A stretch of 64,000 nt of DNA, from the NCBI GenBank assembly GCA_028278205.1, contig JANQES010000018.1, positions 38,319 to 102,318 on the forward strand, in the 5' to 3' direction. Position numbers and translations under genes: made by a program. Each line of letters begins with the position of its first letter. Position 1 is the first letter of the stretch. The notes under the pieces are model-generated. The model was not told where the DNA came from. It saw only the letters and a list, made by a program, of their open reading frames with translations, and ran no database searches. This document shows, one piece after another, positions 36,288 through 44,604 of this stretch. Origin of the DNA: Rhodothermales bacterium. GTDB taxonomy: Bacteria; Bacteroidota; Rhodothermia; Rhodothermales; Bin80.

Positions 36288-36553
36288 AAATCACCTCTTC
36301 GGAGTGGGATGAGGGTTTTCGTCGATAGTGCCGCTCAGAAAGAAGTCGTGGGTGAAGTTTCTGAGCTTGTTTAATCAATTAATCTTGATTCTTTTTGTAA
36401 GAAGCAATCTATTCTTTGTGAGGGATCAAAGTAATTTGGCTATTCCGCCCTGTTTCGCGGCTGAGGTGTAGAAGGGCGGGGGTTAATGGCAGGTACTTTT
36501 TTATGGATGGACGGGAGAATATCTGGCCGTGTAAGCAGTGTTTATCGATCAAT
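36288..36553. promoter_or_regulatory. susC leader region with hairpin
   Basis: A perfect 9-bp stem GCTCAGAAA (36333-36341) and TTTCTGAGC (36358-36366) lies 46-79 nt upstream of the susC start on its 5' side. Farther upstream is an AT-rich stretch suitable for a promoter. CCGCCC/GGGCGG can also pair near 36447-36480. No gene seen. Confidence 0.45.
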
Positions 36554-36790
36554 TTAACGACGCACCTGGAATTCCAGGGACACCGCCGCCTTGCCCGGCT
36601 CGAACCGGACGATCCCCGGATTTTCCTTGTCGCTGGCCTGAATAGCGCGTCTGATGCGCGCGTCGTAACCTTGCGCCACCGGCAGATCGGCGCGATCAAA
36701 AAAGACATCGTGTCCTTCGCTGTTCAACGCCAGATTAATCCGCTCGGCGGTGGCGCGGTGCTCGGAGGCGTAGGAGAGAAAGATCTTCAC
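36554..36790 (-). pseudogene. Truncated TIR-domain gene
   Basis: Encodes 78 residues from a GTG start. The first ~53 match the N-terminal half of a bacterial TIR domain (VKIFLSYASEHRATAERINLALNSEGHDVFFDR...LPVAQGYDARIRRAIQASD), through the BB-loop region. The rest (KENPGIVRFEPGKAAVSLEFQVRR) does not continue the TIR fold, and the segment with the NADase glutamate is absent. So this is a remnant of a TIR effector, perhaps from a defence or signalling protein, joined to unrelated sequence. An ATG-like start farther upstream is possible. Confidence 0.7.
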
Positions 36791-36874
36791 AGCCGGTCTA
36801 TCAGAATGAGCGTGGCGTGGTCTTGATAACACGCGCGCATGGTGCGTTGGTTCGAAACAACGTTTCTTACCTGC

Positions 36875-37771
<897 letters not shown>

Positions 37772-37993
37772 AGAACCGAAGTAAATAAACCAAAATCAGA
37801 ACATCGACTCAGAAATGTAAGAAAACAGGAACGCGGGAGGAAGTTGTTAACGGAAAGTTAGATATGTTGTTAAAGGATTGTTATACATACCGTGCCAGGA
37901 ACGTTTAGCTTGCTTTCGATTGCAATAAACAGGATGCTGTGCAGGCGGCCTTTGTAACGAGAAGACCTGCTCGGCTACACAAGGGCCGAGATG

Positions 37994-38080
37994 CGGAAAG
38001 AGAGGGAGAGAGGGCGAAAGGGGGAGAGGGAGAAGAAAATCAGCATCTCCCATTCGCCCTCTCTCCCTTTTCCCCTTTCG
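37994..38080. repeat. Intergenic inverted repeat, GGGAGAAAGGGGGAGAGG family (copy 2)
   Basis: Left arm purine (AGAGGGAGAGAGGGCGAAAG), right arm its pyrimidine complement (TCGCCCTCTCTCCC...CCCCTTTCG). Also seen at 17021. Confidence 0.88.
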
Positions 38081-38118
38081 ATACCCGAAGCTTGCCTCCC
38101 ACTGAAAACCGATCCTGC

Positions 38119-38148
38119 GCACCCTCACGTTTCACGTTTCACGCATCA
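38119..38148. repeat. Solitary arm of the AACGTGAAACGTGAGGG family
   Basis: CACCCTCACGTTTCACG followed by TTTCACGCATCACGC. No matching left arm is present nearby; the preceding palindrome belongs to another word family. Confidence 0.75.
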
Positions 38149-38155
38149 CGCCCCC

Positions 38156-39433
38156 ATGTCCAAACACGTTGTCATCATCGGGAACGGCATCGCCGGGGTC
38201 ACGGCGGCGCGGTTTATTCGCAAGCTCAGCGACTACCGCATCACCATGATTTCTGCCGAAACCGATCATTTTTACGCCCGCACGGCGCTCATGTACATCT
38301 ACATGGGGCACCTCCGCTACGAAGATACCAAGCCCTACGCCGACGGCTTCTGGCAGCAGAACGGCATCGATCTCGTGCGCGGCTACGTCACAACCATCGA
38401 CACCGAGGCTCGCGCCGTGCATGTCGGCGGTGGGCGGGCCATCGGCTACGACGTGCTTGTGATCGCCACGGGCTCGCAGTCGAACAAGTTCGGCTGGCCG
38501 GGGCAGGATCTCGATGCGGTGCAGGGTCTCTACGGCATTCCCGACCTCGCCACCATGGAGCGGTGGACCGCCGGGATCGACCGGGCGGTGGTCATCGGCG
38601 GCGGGCTCATCGGCATCGAGATGGCCGAGATGCTCCACACCCGCCACATCCCGGTGACGTTCCTCGTGCGCGAGCAAGGCTACATGGATTACCTGCTGCC
38701 GCCCGAAGAATCCGCGATGATCAACGCCGAGATCCGCGACCACCACATCGACCTGCGCCTGGCGACCGAACTCAAGGAAATCCGTCCCGATGACCAGGGC
38801 CGCGCGCGGGCCGTCGTCACGAACACCGGCGAGGAGATCCCGTGCCAGTTCGTCGGGCTCACGGTGGGCGTGCATCCAAACATCGACGTCGTCAAACCCT
38901 CGAACGTCGAGACGAATCGCGGGGTGCTGGTCAACGAGTTTTTCGAGACGAGCGTCCCCGGCGTCTATGCCATCGGCGACTGCGCTGAGTTCCGGCGAGA
39001 CGGCATCGGCATCCGGCGGATCGAACAACTCTGGTACACGGGCCGCCACCACGGCAAAACCGTCGCCCAGACCATCTGCGGGCGCCGCGCGGCCTACGAC
39101 CGGGGCGTTTTCTTCAACTCCGCCAAGTTTTTCACGGTCGAATATCAAACCTACGGCGACATCAAACCGAAGCCGGAGGACGGCACCGAGACCATCTTCT
39201 GGCAGGACGAAGCCGCCAAAAAGCTCGTCCGCATCAACTACGCCGCCGATGACGGGCGGGTGCTGGGTTTCAACCTGCTCGGCATCCGCTTTCGGCAGGA
39301 CGTGTGCGAGCGCTGGATCCTCGAACGCCGCAGCACCGATTACGTCCTGAAACACCTGCGCCAGGCTAACTTCGATCCGGAGTTTTATCACAGTTTCAAA
39401 ATCACAGATTTTGAAAATCGGACACGCCCGTGA
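38156..39433 (+). CDS. FAD-dependent NAD(P)H oxidoreductase (rubredoxin/nitrite reductase-like)
   Basis: A 425-residue pyridine nucleotide-disulfide-fold flavoprotein without the redox disulfide. FAD site HVVIIGNGIAGVTAARFIRKL at the N-terminus, NAD site AVVIGGGLIGIEMAEML, second FAD motif GVYAIGDCAEF. Similar to reductases that pass electrons to rubredoxins, ferredoxins or nitrite reductase. Next come a polyferredoxin (57 nt on) and a glutaredoxin-like gene, so it is probably the NAD(P)H-facing member of an electron-transfer set. The start at 38156 is chosen because the open frame upstream runs through repeats. Its last 13 codons contain a hairpin. Confidence 0.83.
   Translation: MSKHVVIIGNGIAGVTAARFIRKLSDYRITMISAETDHFYARTALMYIYMGHLRYEDTKPYADGFWQQNGIDLVRGYVTTIDTEARAVHVGGGRAIGYDVLVIATGSQSNKFGWPGQDLDAVQGLYGIPDLATMERWTAGIDRAVVIGGGLIGIEMAEMLHTRHIPVTFLVREQGYMDYLLPPEESAMINAEIRDHHIDLRLATELKEIRPDDQGRARAVVTNTGEEIPCQFVGLTVGVHPNIDVVKPSNVETNRGVLVNEFFETSVPGVYAIGDCAEFRRDGIGIRRIEQLWYTGRHHGKTVAQTICGRRAAYDRGVFFNSAKFFTVEYQTYGDIKPKPEDGTETIFWQDEAAKKLVRINYAADDGRVLGFNLLGIRFRQDVCERWILERRSTDYVLKHLRQANFDPEFYHSFKITDFENRTRP
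39394..39416 (+). promoter_or_regulatory. Perfect 10-bp hairpin in the 3' end of the flavoprotein gene
   Basis: TTTCAAAATC (39394-39403), loop ACA, GATTTTGAAA (39407-39416), inside the coding sequence. It closely resembles the hairpin at 39469-39491. Confidence 0.75.
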
Positions 39434-39468
39434 GACCAGCGAGGCGGTCTCTCCGAAACCTAATAATT

Positions 39469-39491
39469 TTTCAAAACCGGAGGTTTTGAAA
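39469..39491 (+). promoter_or_regulatory. Hairpin carrying the ribosome-binding site of the polyferredoxin gene
   Basis: TTTCAAAACC (39469-39478), loop GGA, GGTTTTGAAA (39482-39491). The GGAGG ribosome site occupies the loop and the first bases of the stem, and the last A of the stem is the A of the ATG. Folding would partly hide the start, so translation may need melting or coupling. Confidence 0.75.
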
Positions 39492-40951
39492 TGGACGTAA
39501 GCTTTCAACTGACCACGCCCACGAGCCGGTTCGGCAGGGATGAGAAGATTGCCATGGCGCTTATCGGCGTGGGCATTCTGGGGTTGATTGTGGCGCTTTT
39601 CGGCGCGGGCAGTACGTTTCCGGTGGCCTCGTTCTGGGTCAGCATCGGCGGGCTGAGCCTCGGCGGGGCGCTCTACATCCGGACGTATTTGAAGCGGCCT
39701 GCCGGCATCGACAACGACGGGATCATGTTCTCTTCGGCCACCGCGCGCGGCATGCTGGGGTGGATCTTCGGCATCGTCTTTACGGGGTTTTACGTCCTGC
39801 TTTACTGGGCGCCGTCGAACCTGGAGCACCTGATTCGGATGACCGATCCGCTAAGTTGGATGATGCGCGGGCAGCCGGCAGATCGGTGGTTTCTCTACGG
39901 CTTCCTCTACACGCTGGCCGTGCTGGTGATGGGCGCGCGGATGATCGTCAAATACCGGCACAACCGCTACCAGATCCTCCGCACCATCTCGGTGATGTTT
40001 TTCCAACTCGGCTTCGCGTTCATCATCCCGTATCTGCTGGTGCTGTTCAACCAGCCGGAATTTTATTTTCATTACTTCTGGCCACTCAAATACGATTACC
40101 TCTGGCCCGGCGGTGTCGATTGGCTCAGCGGGGCCGGGCAGGTGGGTCTTTTCATGATCGTCTTCGGCGCGGTGATGTTTTTCCTGGCGACACCCATCCT
40201 GACCTATTTCTTCGGCAAACGCTGGTATTGCTCGTGGGTGTGCGGCTGCGGCGGCCTGGCCGAAACCGCCGGCGATCCGTTCCGCCATCTCTCCGACAAG
40301 TCGCTCAAAGCCTGGAAGATCGAGCGGTGGATGGTGCATTCGGTGCTGGTCTTCGTCGTGCTGACGACGGTCGTCCTGTGGATCAACTCCGCCACCGAGG
40401 GCGCCGTGCTGGGCAGCCTCTCGACGCCCTTCTCGAAGGCGTACGGCTTCTACATCGGGCTGGTCTTTGCGGGCGTCGTCGGGGTCGGTTTTTATCCGAT
40501 CATGGGGTCGCGGGTGTGGTGTCGGTTCGGGTGTCCGATGGCGGCCACGCTGGGGCTGTTGCAGAAGTTTTACTCGCGGTTTCGCATTACCACCAACGGC
40601 GGCCAGTGCATCTCGTGCGGCAACTGCTCGACGTATTGCGAGATGGGTATCGACGTGCGGTGGTACGCGCAGCGCGGGCAGAACATCATCCGCGCCTCGT
40701 GCGTCGGGTGCGGCGTATGCGCGGCGGTGTGCCCGCGCGGCGTGCTCAAGTTAGAGAACGGACCCCGCGAAGGTCGCTACAACGGTCCCATCCTCATCCA
40801 CCACGACACCGTCTCCGTCCAACTCGACGACGCCTGGAAGGCCAGCCGCCCGCTGATGCCGCCGGCGCAGGAAGACATTCCCGTTTTGACCGATGCCGAC
40901 TGGGCGCAGATGAGCGGCAACGGCCAGGGCGTCGTGACATCTTCTACATAA
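39491..40951 (+). CDS. Membrane polyferredoxin (NapH/CcoG/NosR-like 4Fe-4S protein)
   Basis: A 486-residue protein with about six membrane helices in the first 350 residues and two 4Fe-4S motifs near the C-terminus (CISCGNCSTYCEMG and CVGCGVCAAVCPRG). Extra cysteine motifs at membrane borders (WYCSWVCGCGG and CRFGCPMA) are typical of the NapH/NosR/CcoG family, which move electrons between quinol, periplasm and cytoplasm. It follows the flavoprotein and precedes a CxxC glutaredoxin-like gene; together they look like a route from NAD(P)H to an extracytoplasmic acceptor (inference). The long helix-rich N-terminal part (residues 1-190) is not standard NapH. Confidence 0.83.
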   Translation: MDVSFQLTTPTSRFGRDEKIAMALIGVGILGLIVALFGAGSTFPVASFWVSIGGLSLGGALYIRTYLKRPAGIDNDGIMFSSATARGMLGWIFGIVFTGFYVLLYWAPSNLEHLIRMTDPLSWMMRGQPADRWFLYGFLYTLAVLVMGARMIVKYRHNRYQILRTISVMFFQLGFAFIIPYLLVLFNQPEFYFHYFWPLKYDYLWPGGVDWLSGAGQVGLFMIVFGAVMFFLATPILTYFFGKRWYCSWVCGCGGLAETAGDPFRHLSDKSLKAWKIERWMVHSVLVFVVLTTVVLWINSATEGAVLGSLSTPFSKAYGFYIGLVFAGVVGVGFYPIMGSRVWCRFGCPMAATLGLLQKFYSRFRITTNGGQCISCGNCSTYCEMGIDVRWYAQRGQNIIRASCVGCGVCAAVCPRGVLKLENGPREGRYNGPILIHHDTVSVQLDDAWKASRPLMPPAQEDIPVLTDADWAQMSGNGQGVVTSST

Positions 40952-40966
40952 AAAATAAGCAGATTC

Positions 40967-41251
40967 ATGCTGGAATTATATCGAACCACAGACTGCCCGC
41001 GCTGTGACGAGGTCGAAGAATACCTGCGCGAGCTGGTCGTGGCGCACCGCGTGATCTACGTCGATCAGTCCGGAGACGGAGGCCCTGCCTCGTGGGGCGA
41101 GCCGCCCGTGCTCAAAGAGGGCGATGCGGTCTACACCGCCGCCGCGATTGATCCATTTCTGGAAACGTTTGCCGCAGAATTGCACATAAACCGCATGGTT
41201 CAGTCGGATGCGTGCTTTCTCGATCCGGTAGATGGGAAAACGTGTTTGTGA
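40967..41251 (+). CDS. Glutaredoxin-like small CxxC protein
   Basis: A 94-residue protein starting MLELYRTTDCPRCDEVEEYLRELVV, with the redox motif CPRC (10-13) on a thioredoxin/glutaredoxin-like first strand-helix unit. The C-terminal half adds two more cysteines (SDACF, KTCL). The cis-Pro region reads EPPVLKEGD. 15 nt after the polyferredoxin gene, so almost certainly in its operon; probably a thiol partner for it. No signal peptide. Confidence 0.75.
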   Translation: MLELYRTTDCPRCDEVEEYLRELVVAHRVIYVDQSGDGGPASWGEPPVLKEGDAVYTAAAIDPFLETFAAELHINRMVQSDACFLDPVDGKTCL

Positions 41252-41414
41252 AAAAAAAGTAATATGGATGGCCTGCTGCGCTGGACAAGGGCGCGAGAAT
41301 GCGCGCTATGGGGGGATCCCGATATTTGGCATGATTTTTCCAAGCTTCATCTTTAATTCTTGGCTCTTTGCCTGGGAAGTTGAGTAGAAACATCGCCATA
41401 CTTGAGAAAGAGCC

Positions 41415-41771
41415 ATGCCGCTGCCAACCACACCCCCTATAGATTCGATGAAAGAGAAGCTGATCAAGCTGCTCGTCGATTACGCTTTCGCCCCCGGAAG
41501 TCTCCGGGCTTTTACCTTTGCACAAGATCGCGTAGCCATCGGGCGCTCGCACACCAACGATGTCAAACTGACGAACCCGTTGCGGCTCGTCAGCCGTCAA
41601 CACGCCGAAATTCGCCACGAAGCCGGCGCTTTCTGGCTCGTCGATTTAGGAAGCAAAAACGCCACGTGGCTCAACGGACGCCGCCTGGAAGCCGAACGCC
41701 CCTACACCATCCACAACGGCGACCAATTCCGCGTCGGCGATTTTCAGATTCAGTTCGTCGTGTCGGATTAA
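41415..41771 (+). CDS. FHA-domain protein
   Basis: A 118-residue stand-alone forkhead-associated domain, which binds phosphothreonine. Conserved marks: VAIGRSHTNDVKL (Gly-Arg-Ser), VSRQHAEIRHE (Ser-x-x-His) and DLGSKNATWLNGRRL (the Asn-Gly). There is no kinase, phosphatase or secretion gene adjacent, so its partner is unknown. ATG at 41415; ATG at 41448 (MKEKLIK) is an alternative start. A strong terminator follows. Confidence 0.85.
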   Translation: MPLPTTPPIDSMKEKLIKLLVDYAFAPGSLRAFTFAQDRVAIGRSHTNDVKLTNPLRLVSRQHAEIRHEAGAFWLVDLGSKNATWLNGRRLEAERPYTIHNGDQFRVGDFQIQFVVSD

Positions 41772-41797
41772 GCACCATTCCACAAAAACGCCCTTCG

Positions 41798-41831
41798 GAG
41801 GCTGATGATCGGTGATCGTCGGCCTCTTTTT
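41798..41831 (+). terminator. Intrinsic terminator after the FHA gene
   Basis: GAGGCTGATGATC (41798-41810), loop GGT, GATCGTCGGCCTC (41814-41826) form a 13-bp stem with two G-U pairs, directly followed by TTTTTG. Confidence 0.88.
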
Positions 41832-41846
41832 GTTGCTGGCCGGGCT

Positions 41847-41909
41847 GTTTTATTTCAGGATCGAGACGTTTTATTTCGGGATCTCAGTGTTTTATTTCGG
41901 GAGGACACG
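41847..41909. repeat. Three tandem 21-nt repeats
   Basis: GTTTTATTTC begins at 41847, 41868 and 41889, exactly 21 nt apart; the full units read GTTTTATTTCRGGATC plus five variable bases (third copy diverges after GGGA). Lies 16 nt after the terminator and 250 nt before comM. The two-turn spacing fits a row of protein sites. Confidence 0.7.
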
Positions 41910-42010
41910 ATATCACGCCGCGTATGGTGTGTAAAGGCGCTACCTTTCAAGCAAGCAAGTAAGGGAAGGAGGCATTTCTGAAAGCCTCACTTCGCATGCA
42001 GGTTAGCATC

Positions 42011-42074
42011 GGTCATGGGTCACGAGTCATGGGTCATGGGGTTCTTTCTACCATCCCATGACTCATGACCTGTG
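42011..42074. repeat. Intergenic inverted repeat, GTCATGGGTCATGAGT family (copy 2)
   Basis: The left arm has GGTCATGGGTCACGAGTCAT and GGGTCATGGGG; the right arm is CCCATGACTCATGACCTGTG. Upstream of comM. Confidence 0.85.
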
Positions 42075-42157
42075 CCAACGTTGGTGCGGAGTGAAAACAT
42101 CGGAACTACCACACCTTCTGCCTGCATAGAAGTTTTCCCATCATCCCGCGCCCCATC

Positions 42158-43699
42158 ATGGTATCGAAGGTTTGGAGCAGCGCCACCCTGGGCGTAGACG
42201 CCCTGCCCGTCGAGATCGAGACGAACATTGTGCCGGGGGTGCCGAAGTACACCGTCGTGGGGTTGCCTGCCGGTGCCGTTCGCGAAAGCCTCGACCGTAT
42301 TTTTGCCGCGTCGCGCAACACCGGCTTGTTTTTCCCGCGTGGCAAGACCACCATCAACCTCGCCCCGGCAGACGTGCGCAAAGAAAGCGCTTCGTTCGAT
42401 CTGCCGATGGCGATGGGGTTGCTGACCGTCGGCCACGAGGGCTTCACGCCGGAGCGGCTCAGCAGCTTCTTCATCACCGGCGAGCTGGCTCTCGACGGCA
42501 AGGTGCGCCCGGTGCGCGGCGTGCTCTCGATGGCGATGCGGGCGCGCGACGAAGGCAAGCGCGGCGTGCTCGTCCCCGCTGCTAACGCTGCCGAGGCTGT
42601 TGTGGTAGAGGGCGTGACAGTCTACCCGATCAAGACGCTCGAAGACGCCTATCACGTGCTCGCCGGGGGGCGAGGGGCGCCGCCGCCTTACGTGCAAGAT
42701 TTCAAGACGCTCTTCGACGAAGCACGGCATTATGAAATCGATTTTGCCGATGTGCGGGGGCAGGAAAACGTCAAACGCGCGCTCGAAGTGGCTGCCGCCG
42801 GCGGGCACAACGCGCTGATGGTCGGGCCGCCGGGCTCAGGCAAGACGATGCTGGCCCGCCGCCTCCCAACCATCCTGCCGCCGCTGACGCCCGACGAAGC
42901 CCTGGAGACCACCAAGATCCACTCGATCGACGGCAAGCTCGACGGGCGTGGGCTGGTGGCTACGCGTCCGTTCCGCGCGCCGCACCATACCATCTCCGAC
43001 GCCGGTCTGTGCGGTGGCGGCGCCCACCCCATGCCGGGCGAGATCTCGCTGGCCCACAACGGCGTGCTCTTCCTCGACGAGTTGCCCGAATTCAAACGGC
43101 AGGTGCTCGAAGTCCTCAGACAGCCGCTAGAAGAGGGAAGAATAACGATCAGCCGCGCACGGTTCAGCGTCGAATATCCGGCGCGATTCATGTTGATGGC
43201 GAGCATGAACCCCTGCCCCTGCGGCTACCTCACCGATCCCATGCGCGAGTGCGTCTGCGCCCCGCCTCACGTACAACGATACCTCTCCAAAATCTCCGGC
43301 CCCCTGCTCGACCGCATCGACCTGCACATCGAAGTGACCCCCGTCTCCTTCGACGAACTCAACCAGCGCGCCGACGGCGAACCCTCCGAGGCCGTCCGCG
43401 CCCGTGTGGTCGAAGGACGACGGGTGCAGGCCGCGCGGTTTGCCGGGGTGCCGGGTGTCTACAGCAACGCGCAGATGGGCTCGAAGTTGGTGCGCCGGTA
43501 TTGCCAGTTAGACGAAGAGGGGCAGAAGCTGATGAAGATGGCGATACACCGGTTGGGCTTGAGCGCGCGGGCGTATGATCGGATTTTGAAAGTGGGGCGT
43601 ACGATAGCGGATCTGGCTGGTTCTGCGTCGATTCGTCCGGAGCATTTGTCGGAGGCGATCCAGTATCGGTCGTTGGATCGGGATTGGTGGATCGGGTGA
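42158..43699 (+). CDS. comM: YifB/ComM-family AAA+ ATPase (Mg-chelatase-like)
   Basis: A 513-residue protein of the ComM family. In naturally competent bacteria ComM is a hexameric helicase that extends branch migration of incoming DNA; it occurs widely in non-competent species too. An N-terminal ChlI-like/Lon-S16-type domain (1-190) precedes the AAA+ core with Walker A GPPGSGKT (about 227-234), Walker B LFLDELPEF and the C-terminal lid (Mg_chelatase_C). The CPCGYLTDP...CVCAPPHVQRYLSKISGPLLDRIDLHIEV zinc-like cysteine stretch is typical. No other competence gene is near. Confidence 0.9.
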   Translation: MVSKVWSSATLGVDALPVEIETNIVPGVPKYTVVGLPAGAVRESLDRIFAASRNTGLFFPRGKTTINLAPADVRKESASFDLPMAMGLLTVGHEGFTPERLSSFFITGELALDGKVRPVRGVLSMAMRARDEGKRGVLVPAANAAEAVVVEGVTVYPIKTLEDAYHVLAGGRGAPPPYVQDFKTLFDEARHYEIDFADVRGQENVKRALEVAAAGGHNALMVGPPGSGKTMLARRLPTILPPLTPDEALETTKIHSIDGKLDGRGLVATRPFRAPHHTISDAGLCGGGAHPMPGEISLAHNGVLFLDELPEFKRQVLEVLRQPLEEGRITISRARFSVEYPARFMLMASMNPCPCGYLTDPMRECVCAPPHVQRYLSKISGPLLDRIDLHIEVTPVSFDELNQRADGEPSEAVRARVVEGRRVQAARFAGVPGVYSNAQMGSKLVRRYCQLDEEGQKLMKMAIHRLGLSARAYDRILKVGRTIADLAGSASIRPEHLSEAIQYRSLDRDWWIG

Positions 43700-43705
43700 G
43701 GGCCA

Positions 43706-43783
43706 CTACTTTCTAGCGATAAGAGTGTAGAGCACGGGCACGATGAGCAGCGTCAGCAGCGTCGCACTCGTTAAATTGTCCAT
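43706..43783 (-). pseudogene. C-terminal remnant of an RND efflux transporter
   Basis: The minus strand encodes MDNLTSATLLTLLIVPVLYTLIARK and a stop. This matches the last transmembrane helix of AcrB/HAE1-type RND pumps (TLLTLxxVPVLYxL). Only about 25 codons remain; the upstream 90 nt do not continue the family. It is downstream of comM and next to the two-component genes. Confidence 0.75.
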
Positions 43784-43877
43784 TCTGAACCACCTCTTCG
43801 ATGACACGGGTTCGCGTGGATAAAGGTGTTTGGATCATGTGCTCATCCTCCGTACGGGACGTAACATCGCAAATCAG

Positions 43878-44576
43878 TTAGGCGTGCGATTCCTCATCTT
43901 CTAATTCTACATTCATCACGCCGTGTTGCCAGGCCCAGGCTACCAGGGCCGGACGCCAGCGAACACCGACGAGTTCTTTCAGCCTGTCTACCTGATTTCG
44001 CACGGTATGCTCGGAGCGATATACTCTTTCGGCTATCTGCTTATTGTTGTGACCATCAGCGACGTATTTGAGTATGCGCAGGAGGGTTGGCGTCACGCCC
44101 AATCCCTCCAGATACCTCTTCAGTTTCTCCGTCTCCGATACCGCTTTCGTTTTCCTTCGCTGTTTATCGACGATTTCTATCGCGACGCGCGAGCTGATGT
44201 GAACACCTCCTGTTGCGACTTTACGGATCGCTTCGACGATGTCTTGCAGCGATTCATCTTTTGTCATGTATCCGGCGGCTCCGTTTTCGAGCACGCCGAA
44301 GACATATTCGGGGTCGCGGAATCCGCTCAGCGGCAGGACGAGCACCGAGGCGTCATCGGCATGAAGCCGCTGCGCTACCTCCAACCCGGATAGGCCGGGC
44401 ATTTCCATATCCAGGAGCAGGATGTCGGGCGCTATTGCTTTGACCAGGCGCAAGGCTTCGACGCCGTTTGGGGCCTCGCCTACCACAATCATATCGCCCG
44501 CTTTCTCGATTTCCGCGCGAATGCCGGCGGTGAAAGCCGGGTGATCGTCGGCTAGTATGATGCGTATCGGATCCAT
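43878..44576 (-). CDS. NarL/LuxR-type response regulator
   Basis: A 232-residue regulator. Receiver domain with acidic pocket (ADDHPAF), phospho-acceptor in DILLLDMEMPGLSG (about D56) and the lysine in GYMTKDE. The C-terminal four-helix LuxR-type HTH (LGVTPTLLRILKYVADGHNNKQIAERVYRSEHTVRNQVDRLKELVGVRWRPALVAWAWQHG) binds DNA as a dimer. The gene follows the sensor kinase by 28 nt and is the partner. Targets are not known; the nearby small lipoprotein is a candidate. Confidence 0.92.
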   Translation of the reverse strand: MDPIRIILADDHPAFTAGIRAEIEKAGDMIVVGEAPNGVEALRLVKAIAPDILLLDMEMPGLSGLEVAQRLHADDASVLVLPLSGFRDPEYVFGVLENGAAGYMTKDESLQDIVEAIRKVATGGVHISSRVAIEIVDKQRRKTKAVSETEKLKRYLEGLGVTPTLLRILKYVADGHNNKQIAERVYRSEHTVRNQVDRLKELVGVRWRPALVAWAWQHGVMNVELEDEESHA

Positions 44577-44604
44577 GGTATACCTAATTTTGGGGGACTG
44601 TTAG

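Larger units (their letters stand above)
37772..38155. other. Intergenic region made of repeat arms
   Basis: Contains the purine-word inverted repeat (37994-38080) and a lone arm of the AACGTGAAACGTGAGGG family (38119-38148) ending 8 nt before the next ATG. 37772-37990 has no ORF or other feature I can support. Promoters for both divergent neighbours must lie here. Confidence 0.5.

Noticed and set aside
36409..36708. 99-residue frame overlapping the TIR remnant as a continuation of the TIR domain by frameshift
   Set aside because: The alternate frame does not contain later TIR motifs; it is basic low-complexity sequence typical of an off-frame reading.
37842..37990. Possible tRNA or small RNA in the nadK upstream gap
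   Set aside because: No cloverleaf, TTCRANY arm or terminator-like stem could be found there.
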